Shown here in pieces: positions 41,201 through 53,200 of a DNA stretch of 64,000 nt (positions within the stretch are counted from its first letter, which is position 1; each line of letters begins with the position of its first letter). The stretch lies in contig CM047425.1 of NCBI GenBank assembly GCA_026168455.1, positions 98,211,580-98,275,579 of the forward strand. The letters run 5' to 3'. Made by a program: the position numbers and the translations under genes. The notes beneath the pieces are model-generated. The model made no database searches. It had not been told where the DNA came from and saw only the letters and a program-made list of their open reading frames with translations. Source of the stretch: Theocolax elegans (Eukaryota > Arthropoda > Insecta > Hymenoptera > Cerocephalidae).

Positions 41201-44200
41201 ACCCGCCAAAGTATAAGAATACTAATAATTTTAAGAATAGAGATAGGTTTAACTCTTTTTTTTTTAACGGATTACTAACTTTTTTCATAAATAATAAAGT
41301 TCTGATAAAGTAAAGGTCTATAATCGTTGTAGAACATCCTCTTAAGCAAACGTTTACGTTTTATACCTAAAACTTAGAGTTTAGAACTGATGAAACTTGT
41401 CGAAGCTTTAGGGTAAACGTAGTTCGTTAAAATGAAAAATTATTTTTTTATATCGAAATATATACACACACATATACTGATCTATGTGAAGTTTAATTAC
41501 GAATTCACGAAATGCATGTTTCGTCTAAAAATTTGATACACCTGTAGATATTCACGTATATTTATATAAAATTAATAATCTCTTTATTATCATAAAAATA
41601 TTGCATTTCACTAGTTACGTAAATTTTAATTATTTAAAATGTTAGTTATTTTGCAAGAGTTCGAAAGATACATGTATATATATATATATGGTAAATAAGG
41701 GTATGTAACAACAGTGCATATACGTGTAAAGATGTACAGAGAGACACCATCTCTCTTGGGACACACTAGTGTGACCAGACAGTCGAGAGACTCTTGGACA
41801 CGCGAGTATCGAGTGACGTAGCTCAAGGGAACGTGACGAGTCGGTTGTGTGCACCTCTGGTGTAATCGACAGGGCGACTCGTTGCATCTCAACCGGATCC
41901 TCTCGTGAAAATTACACATACGTATAGGATCTTTTTCATTTCCTCGCTACGATTCGATTATTTTCTCTCGTACCTTTATTTCTCTTTTTTCTTACAAATT
42001 AATCCGTAAAAATATTGGTATTCTATTGTTGTAGTTCAGTCAAATGGTTGTGACGATACAAAAACAATTTTTCATTTGTGTCAAATTAGGACGTAGTGAA
42101 TGATTCTGGGTCTAGATACAGTTTCCCATTAAATAAATAAAAGTTGACAGAACGAGGGAAGAAAAAAAAAGTGAATAATAGTAATACAACTCTTTCTTAA
42201 ATTGCAGTCGGCACAACATTAAATGAGTTTCCTCTCTGATCGTTACAGGCTAAGGTGCAGCAGCTCTACAAGTTAGATCAATTACTCCAAGAGGAATCTG
42301 GAACGCTTCACAGCCTTCAACAAAATAAGGTTTGTTGTTTACAACTTTAACCCTTCGTCTAGTGAAAGCTCATTTAACACGTTTTTATTTACAATTTCTA
42401 TTCTAGTCATTAGTCGCGATTTTACTCTCGAGTATACTTATATACTCTTAATTAATTTGTTTCGTAATTGCTTTTATGATATTTTCATTGGAACGTAATA
42501 ATCGTGAAATCGCCAACTTGTAAGCATCAATATTATATGAAAAATTAATAAATTAGATATTTAATAGACTACATTTTAATTGGTAATAGTAATAATGAAT
42601 ATTATTATTATTATTATATTATTATTATTATACTAATAACAATATCACTTATTTTAGTCAGTATTAATATACATTACACTGATGCTAATAAATGAAAGTA
42701 CGAATATATTATTGAAGTTCACAACAATAGCAATTTAGGTATGAGTAAAACAAATTGATTGCATAAAATCATTTAATTATATTTCATTATAAGTAAACAG
42801 TGAACAATCAAAAAACATACGTATAAGTATTAATCATCCACAAATTTAATACACATTGGATACTCGAATTCACATTAGTCGTTTATATTGAATTATATGT
42901 ACTAATTTTTCAATATATGATCGTTGACATGCAGGCTTAATTTGATACAATTTAAGGGGATACCATACTTGTTATGTTACCATTCGAATCCTTTATCGGC
43001 TGATAATAGCTGATTTTACTAAAATTAATATTTTGTATTAAAATCTAGGGAACATCATCACATGTCCAATCAACATGATCACATTGCCCTTTGTTACGAC
43101 GCAATTTATAATTGTGCAAAGTTTTCAAGTAATTGGCACATTAGTTGTTGAGGTTGTTTTAAAATTTTTTAAACACCAGTATAGAATGACTAAAATTTTT
43201 AAAACAATAATTAATCTTGTTATTTAATGTAACAAACACCCTGAAACTTTGTAAAAAGAACAATGTTTTCTTATGTTTTTTAGATTTTAATACAAAATAT
43301 TAATATTCGTATAGAACTTATTAATCATCATATATATTTGGATTGATTGATTTAAAGAAATATTATTGGTAACAATGAGAATCGCGAATAACAACGAAAA
43401 TTTTCATATTATACTTGCAGGAGCTTTTAGAGAAAGCATTAGGTGGTCTAAGGCACAAGATGCAAGGTTGCAGTCGTACCAATCCAGCTGAAGCTGAACG
43501 TTACAGGGAACAGCAGTTGCTTCTTGAACGCGAGCTCAGTCGTGTTCGATTGCTACTGGCTCACAATTCTAAAGTAAGATATGCCGCATCTTTAAAGAAA
43601 TTATTGATTAATGTTTGTTTGTGGATGATAAGTGTATTACAGTGTAAGACGAGGTTGTACATCTATACTTCAATTGAGTTTTAATCAAATGACAATTATT
43701 ATTATTGCACGTAAGCTTGATTACCTTATAAACGATATTTATTATAGTAACTAAAAGATACTTTTAAAATAGCATTAATACTACAAAGTAGTTTATTTTT
43801 TTTAAGAAATTAAAAAATTATAATACTTGAAAACTTTGGGTAAAATTATTATTTATATTACGATTGCTTATTAAATCCTAATGTACAGTATCCATCAGCA
43901 TTTTGAACAAAAAGTTTTCTTTCTTTAAAAAGAAGTTCATATATACCTGTTGAATTAAAAAAAAATTATAGTAAAAGATGGCGCGCATTATAATGTTTGG
44001 CTTCGTTGTTTTACAGGTGAAGCCCGTTTTCTTCCAGGTAAAATGACGTTATTAAAGAAACGTAGATGTATTCTTTTATATAAATTATGTTAATTGCATT
44101 GACTTATATTTTATGTCACTTTACTTTAATTCTGTCAGAATTTATTCATTTATAACGTTGCATGGGACAAAATTAATTATTAATTTTTATAAAGTCAATA

Positions 44201-47200
44201 TTTCTCTTTTGCCTGTACACTATGTTATTAAACATTTCACTTGTAACGTAATAAATATGTTAAATATTTTATCGCAAAGTTATTTAATTTGACCGTATAC
44301 ACATTTATACATCATTTAACTTAACTGTAACATTTAAAATCAATCAAATATTTATATGTTTTATTCGATAAGGGCATCGATCGTTGTCACAGTTTTTATA
44401 ATATCCGTCAATGTTTAAATTGAACGATACATAAAGAGATGCGTGGATAAAAAGTAATAACTATCGATTACGGATATATAAAACACGTCGAAATAAAGGA
44501 CAAACTTTATAAATATTAAGATTCTTTTTACCGATCAGTCATTTCATTGATTGCTGAACACAATTTTAATTTTAATCACCGTTCCATTTATTTTACAATT
44601 AATATTATTAAGTGGATTTTATTCATATACATGAATGTCGCACGATGTTGTTTTACTAGAAATAAAAAAAGACACTTGCAGTGCTTGCAGTGCAGACTGA
44701 AAATCTTGGACAATCATTAAATGAAGTTTTTAGATACAGTTGAGGAAAAATATAAATTTAGTATTAAAAGTTCTTACACTTATATTAAATGTTACGTTAT
44801 ATTAAAATTATTCAATTGTATTTATTAAGTATAGATAATTATATTGCACAAACAAATATTTACAAGCACCAATGTGAACGATAGAATCTATGATTTCGGC
44901 TTGCGTTTAGCGCTGCGTCTACATCCATTAATTTACTGCATGCTCTGAATCGCATTAAAACTTGGTGTTGACTCAATTTCCAGAAACTAGAAGAGACAGT
45001 TGCAGAAAATGCACGACTAGAACAGGATCTAGTAGTATTGCGTCAAAAACTGCAAGCATCGCGAAGATTTGCGGGAAATGTTCAAACGCGCGATTCTAGC
45101 GGTACAACGGCAGCCCTTGAAAAGGAACTTCGGCGGGTTCAACAACTCGTTGGTGACCTACAACGTCAACGTCAGGAACTTAGCATACAAGTCAGGCAGT
45201 TGACTGAGAAATCACATAGTCTTGTGCAGCAAATCAGGCCTCAGGCAACTTCTAGTAAGTTATTTATTAAATCTCTTGATTATACATTGTTGATAATTGT
45301 TGATTGCAATATTTAATTATTCGATAAAACAATAATGCAAACATCATACAACTATATTAAGTTGAATAAATTTGCTATTGCATTGAAATATGGGTATGCA
45401 ACTTACGCTAGAGACATAAATAAATATTGTACAATAAACCTTATATGCAGTGTACGTAGCGTTTTTATTTCCTGCAAAAGTGTACACGACAAATATGCCT
45501 CCTATTTTAAAATGGAGTGTCTCATATGAATATGAAGATGTTCTTGGAAACCTTTTAAACTCACTGTACGTCTGCAGAATTTTAATTGAAGACCTTCAAA
45601 ATGCAAAACCATACAATATATTGACTCAACTTCATTACATCTTATGGAACTTTCTTAACTTTACTCGCAGTCTTGTTAACATTATTTGATTATGCGGTTA
45701 AAGTACACGAATTTAGAAACATTGCTCTATACGTGACATGGGTCGTAAATAATATTGTATAATACAATTTTAAATTTAAACTTTAGAAATATTTGTGCCA
45801 ATCAATATTTACTTGACAATAAAAATTAATATAAAATTAATCTTTAGCTCCCCAAGTGCACCAGTCAAAGAAGCGAACTCCAAATACTTGGCTAGAAACC
45901 GATTTGGATACTGGCCTAACCCAAGAACACGGTCTAGATTTACCATCCAGTCCGGCTTTCTCGGTCTCACCACAAAACAAAATGAACGGCAGTACGTACC
46001 AACAACCACTGAGCTCTCCTCAATACGTCAAAGAGATCTCTAATCAAACTCGATCGCCAGCATCCACGTCATCGTCCTCATCTTCACAGTATTGCAGACA
46101 GGTCCAGGGTCAAGCATCATCGCCTCAAAATTGTAGTATATCGAGTATATCACCGCAACTTAGAGAACAGATCCATCAACATCAATTGAAGCAGCAATTA
46201 CTCAAGGATCAGATGCAAGGAAAAAGTAATAGCCCTGTCCAACAAGCCAATGTCGCACCTCTTTACGTCAATGCAATTGTTCCAGATCCAAGGAGACACG
46301 GTGGGTTTTAATCTTTTGCGGTTTAATATTTATGACTGACATTTTCATGCATACTACGGAAAAGATGTATGTTTCAACGAGATATAAATATATTTTAAAA
46401 AATATTTTATTTATCGAAAGCAAATTTTGCAAAATAAATAACTTTTTCCTACTTTTCGATAAATTCAAATTGGATTATAAAATTAATAAATCTTGCAGAT
46501 CATTTACAATGAGTAAACCTTATATATATACGTATAACATAAAACACATATATACTTTTTGTATACTGAGTTTTGTATGACGTGTGACATATACCTTGGT
46601 GCGTTTAATAATCAATATCTATGTAAATCTATATCTGTATTCTTTATCATAAATGTTATAGAAGTTATCCATTGTTTGTGCACATGTAACACGTCATACG
46701 ACAAATGCAAAAGAGAAAGTATTACATCTTTAGCGTTAATATATACCGCACATTAATTTCACCTTTTAGAAAAATGAATCTCATTCAATTTTCGTATATA
46801 TAATTTGAGGATATTTTTATCCCTCTTCTATTTTTTGCATCCATGTTTACCTGCATTTCAATATATTGTTACCCTTTTATAGCTGAACACTTTTCACTCT
46901 CACAGTATTGTAAATAGAAGAGAAAATATAAATATTGTAAAGTAATAGAAACATTGATCAGATAAATTATGTGACAAAATAATTTAGTAAAATTCTTTCT
47001 GGATATCCTCAAATTATTAAAAATTTGTAATTCTCACATTTGTTCACCCTCACTGGCATCACTAACTTGAAATCAAATATTGTCAAATTCCTACTTTGTT
47101 TGTTAATTATCCAAATGTTAACTATTCCACAACCAAGTAAATTGTGTACAAGAACCTTATTGCACATGTCAAAAAGTCTTTGATTTTTGTGTTTATGAAG

Positions 47201-50200
47201 TAGTGTAATTGTATATTTATGTATTTAAAATATATACATATTGTAGGTGGAACTGAATCTTAAAAATAATTAATATATTTTTTAATTTCAAGTAATATTT
47301 TTTACTGTTCAAAAAGAAAAATTGATAAATTTAACAAATACTGTCTACTATGCAACAATATTAATATTGTTACTCGAAATAACTATCAATTATCTAGACG
47401 ATATTCGAATATTTCTCAAACTAATCAATTGTTCGATAATTCATGCATAATCATAATTCAAAATTCATGTCATCAATTTTCATAACATTCATAACTAACA
47501 TTCGTAACTAATTAATATAACCCAGTTTAATTAAAGACCTACTTAATTATTTGAAAAATAGACTTTGGTGACTATCACGCAGTAGGCACTACAGTGTAGT
47601 TACGTTGCAAAATGGGAACCGCGTTAGGTAAGAATAAAGTTCTATCAAGTGACAAAACCAAATAATTAAGTGTCAAAACCTTTATTAGCAAGATATAAAC
47701 ACATTTAATTATTTATTTTGCGCTCGATAAAATTAACAATTTTATTCCGAATAAATAGTTGCAACGTTAATTGAATTTTCTATAGAGAAATATGTTTGCG
47801 CATGGATTCGTAGATTATTATACACATACATTTATATGATTAATCGATTTTTATGTAATTCTGTTGTCACGAATTATATTTAGATTTTACAAATGTTTCA
47901 TTGATTATTTACAGAGAGCGGAAAGCATTACGAGCAAATGACTAACGGCGGTCCCATGCTTCCACCGGAATATATACCACCACCACCACCACCACCAAAC
48001 GAAGAGATCATCATGATGAATGGAGGCTACGGACACGACGAAGGTAAATTTGCTGGTGAGTGGAAATTGAGATCGAGTGTGTTTCAATCGTGTATCCATT
48101 GATTGAGAGTTTCAAATTAACTTCGATAGGGTATGATTGACCTTAACAGAAAAAACTATAAATTCACTTTGCGATGTACAAAGTAATGATGTCGGTTTAT
48201 ACATTAGAAAAATTGTAGCAATTGTTACAAATACAATTTTAATTGAATATTACTTATTAATTAGTGTAAATGAATTTATTGTTCGTCTAGTTATTGTAAT
48301 GAGATGGAGAATTTATTGATCACCACGAACAATTTATAATGTGACAAAACAATCTTTTGCCGACGTTTCGGATGTTTTATTTGTTACATCCCTTATCAAG
48401 GCAATAAGTCATGTTAAGTTAAATAAGAATCATGGTGTAACATAGTGATCTTAAAAAAATTAATTTATAAAAAATCCAATAACTGACAAAACAATTACAA
48501 TAAATTATAATACTAAAAAATACTTCAGACTTTTGCTAAGGAACACCCCAGAGGGGGTCCAAAGCATAAAATGAATAAAATATTACTTATGTTAAGCTTA
48601 ATTATATAATTTTCTATTAAATTATTAATCTTACGTGTATATATAACAATATTTATCTGGATAAATTTATTTGTCTAGTAAAACTATGAATAAAAGAGGT
48701 GTTTCACATTTATAGGTTTAATGCACAACCGTGAAAAACAAGAGATCAAAACTGTTCGCATAGTAAAACGTGAATCTGAAAGACGTCAAAGAGATCGAGG
48801 CGACAGAACTGGTAACCTTGGTATTCCTTTGACAAATGGACTTGCAGCTCCCGGAGGAGCGAAAAGATTCGGCGAGGATGAGTACGGTGGATCTCAGCAA
48901 TTCGAGGTAAAATTGAAACTGTTATGGTCATGTACGAAATAATATTTTAAATTGTATTTAGATAACTTTAGCTTTAAAATTGAGCTACAGCTATATTTGC
49001 GTTATGAAACATCATATACTTTAACTTTTAAAGGCCCAGCTCGATCGAGTGATCGAAGAAACGCCAATGATCCATGCCCAAAGTACAGTACAACTGTCGG
49101 AGTTGGATGAGATGCATTTTCAACGTAGCATGTCTCTACCACGTGGATTTGGCGGACAAAAGCCACATCCATCGGTGCATCAAGGTCCGGTACAACCACC
49201 CCCTCGAAGTGACAGTATGACAGCACTTAGAAACATGATGGCTAGACGCCATCGTGTCAGGGTAAGTTTTAACAAACGAATATTTTTTCTGCATCCAAAT
49301 ATCTTTTGCACCGATCGATTCTCTTAGCTAGAATTTTCATACTTTAGTCATGGCTTTATGAATGAATATTTTTTATAAATCTCTTTTTTATAACATGTTT
49401 AACGGGAAGACGTTGAAAGGAAACTAGTCTGGTGGTCAAGTGTTTTTTTTTTAATAAGTATATGAATTTCCATGTTTTACTTTTAATGTTTTCCTTTAAT
49501 TATACATATATATATATATACTAAACCACAAAATAACTAAGAAAATGTAAGTTTTTCCTAGATAAATTAAAAATGTGTATCTTCCATTATAATTGCAAAT
49601 CTGCATATGTAAAGGAGTAAATAATAGTAGATTTACTAATTTCCAATGGATAACTCATATTTTCTTAGTCGGAAAAAGGAAGAAGAATCCCTGTAAATAT
49701 TCATGCATCCATGCATTTTGATGTTGCCAAAAGAAAAACCAAACCATAAACGAATACATTAAATAGCTATAACATTATACCGAATACGAAATAAAAATAA
49801 ACAACGTAGCTACTAGCTTGCTAATAAAAATACCCCGTAGCCATAAACGCAGCTCGTGAACGGCAGCTCACACACACTCATCATGTATTCATTTGTTTTT
49901 TCGTTACTTTCCAACCTTAATCCATACATTATCCATTGGTTAATTCACCATCTCATTTCACTACAATCAAAACAGTTCGAGAGCCAAGATGCTGGTAGTT
50001 CAGACAGTACCTTATCGCCTTACACGGACAGTCCAACATTTTCGTCCTCGCAAGGACACGCGACGAGTATCTCATCACCTACAAACTATTACTGTTATTC
50101 CACCAGTCCTCCGTACAGTCCGAATCAACAAAATTATCCATCAATTTACCAACGCCCTTATCCTATCTACGGTATCCAACAACAACAACTGCAACAACAA

Positions 50201-53200
50201 CAACAACAACAATATTACGCTGGCTCGACATCCTCTGTAAATCCGATGAGTCCCGAACCTCCTAGCAAACTCTGCAGCAGCACCGAGCTGCTCTCAGCCA
50301 GCCAGAGCGTGCAGAGTCTCAATGCAGAATCACCGCAATTATCCCCGGTTTTCAAGAGCGAGGCAGCCAAGCAGATTATCAAGGAGATGACCGAAAAGAA
50401 ACCGGATAGACCTAGAAGGAGACAGGTGCCCAGGGAGAAGAGGCGGCATTACACTGTGTCCAGCAGCAAGCCACTATTCGATATGGAAGATACTTTTGCG
50501 AAGATGGTACACACGTCATTTCTGTTTCAACTTGGGGTTTTTTTCTCTTTGGTTTATTTTCCAAATGGTTTGTTTTGTCTGTCAACCGATCGAATCAGCA
50601 ACTCCATTACAATTTTTACATTACGTATAAAACACAAGTATCAATCGAGATACTCTTTTATCTTAATTTATCTGCTTCGAGAATAATTAATCTTCAATTA
50701 ACCTTTTGAAACATTTTCTTTTATCCTCGATTTTTCTAAATGCTTGCTATTTAATAATGTAATAATAATTTTGGTCTGAATATATTATAATTCAAAAGTT
50801 TAATATTTGCTTGTGTAAGATACTATTAAAGCTTGAAAAGTAACTATTTAAACGATTTTAACAGTACATTTATTCTTCGATTTTTTAGCTATATGCATTA
50901 GCATTGCTGTAGTGTTTATATTTATGTTGATTATACAATGAAAGTTTCCTTGTATTTGATTACAAATATTTTAAAAATGTATCAGCAGTTTATTAATATG
51001 AACATTTTTTTTTTTCATTATTCCAAATATTATTTTTTATAAGTTTAAGTATCTTACTCTTGAGTTGAAATAACTATATAATGAAAATTTCATTTCGTTG
51101 CTGATTTGTTAAAAGTGCAGTTAAAGCTATACCTACATACTTAATATTTGTTCGATTTTCCGTTTTTCTTTTCGTTTTCGTGTTACTTCCTTATTTATAT
51201 CCTATCGTTTTCTTTTTTATATCTCATTATCGAGAAAACCTATATACTATATATATGAAGAACACTCATCGCTTTCATCATATTTTATACCATATGAGCC
51301 ATGTTTGATGTGTATACCTATTATCTTGCGTGTTTGCTACCAAGCTTTTACTGTGAATGGCTACTTACATAGTCGATGTTAATTTTTATAATAATCTTTT
51401 AAACCAGACATGTATAGATGTTACGAGAATTTAATCATCATTCTTAAAATTATTTTATACTTTCATGGGTTTCAAAAATATTGCAAGTCACTGTTATGTT
51501 CATAATTTACGATTAAGTTCTCGGTGATTTAACTACTTTACAAATTAAATTTGAATGTTTAATGCATAAGACAAATATGTCAATTAATTGTTACATAAAT
51601 CATACATCATAACATAATTTACTACAGAATTTGAATGAAAAAAGCTTTGCTTAATAACAATGCTAGTTGCAGAGAAATGAAACGATAGATGTGTGTATAT
51701 TTATTAAAAATGAAAGCTTTTAACATGCATTCTGAAGTCCTTAGAATGAAATAAAAATTATAATTGTATGTTGGTAATGCGAAATTTTTTACTTCTATTG
51801 ATTAATTTAATTAATTTACAAATAGGACTATCAATAACTCGTTAGAGATTTTGATTGTTCAGGAAGTATGTTCTTATTGATTTTATTGATTTAACGAAAG
51901 AGATCATATTGTCAGTCCTATTTGTTTGATCTTGTTTTGGTGTTGTATGTATGTGTACTAATTTTATAACATATTTATAACGCAATTTTAATATACTATT
52001 AACAATTTAATTTACTAATTTATTACTCTGTTATAACTAAAGCAAACAGGTAATTGATTATTCTAAGGATTTTCGACAGTCAATAAAATGCAAATAATAA
52101 TTTTTATCAAAATTTTCTTTTGAAAGTTTTATCAATACTTTTTTTTAAATTTTTACCGCTCTTAATAAAAAACAAGTGTTTGTATAGACACGTGTAATAT
52201 TTATAGTTCTCTTTTTATTAATCTATATATTTCGTAACTGATTGTCTATACTGTTTTTAAAGTATACTATGAAAGAATTTTATAAAGGCATTTCGTTTAA
52301 CATAATGTGTAATATAACAAATACGCATAAATTCGTTTAGGGTATGGGAAGAGCAAGAGATGATTTGGATATGGAAAGAGCTTTACGACCAAGAATCAAT
52401 GCTCCTGACGTCGTCAGGTCGACGTTAAGTCACAAGGAGTTAAAATACAACGAGAGTACGATCGATCAACTTTTGGGCACTCCAAATAAGATAATCATAC
52501 CTGAACGTTACGTACCAGAAAAGGTAAAGAGTTATTTGCTTGTATATTTATTCCAATGAAAATTTGTCTATTAATTTAAATTTGAACATTTGTAGACTCC
52601 AGAGTTGACCGCCGAAGAGCAAGAGCATCGACTTAAGAAAGTTGAGTCAATTAGAAAAATGTTGTCTGAAACTACTGTGACTGCACCAGATGGCACAGGT
52701 TAATTAATTTTGATTTTTTAATTATTTTTGTTTTATCGAGATAAAATGTATTAATACATCTGTCACGATTTATAGAAGACGAGCCAAATACTGAAAAGTC
52801 TGACACATTAAAAAAGAAAGTAGCCGAAGAAAAACGTCAGAGAGAGCACATACTTCAATTAAATCAGATCTTGGCGAAGCAAGTGATGGAAAAAAGCAAA
52901 ATGGTGGCTGGTACGAAACGACATAAATAATACAGTCGAGTGTAATTTTTGTAGTTTTTATTTTTTCGGAGTTTCACTCGTGATGCATGATACATAACTG
53001 TTTTTAAAACATTAATATTTGTTAGAGTTAGAGGTGTGACAATATTGTTTGTTTTAATTTATGTTTTTCTTTTTGATTTTTTTCTTGTTTAAAATTTTAC
53101 TCATACGATTTTTTAATTTACATTTGTTACTTTTTTTTATCATTTATTTATGTTTTTTTTATCACTTAAGTCACTGTAATTCATTATCCTACAGCTGATT

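Noticed and set aside
45335..45689. Open frames between kmr exons 9 and 10
   Set aside because: They lie in the 593-bp intron, are AT-rich and do not join in phase.
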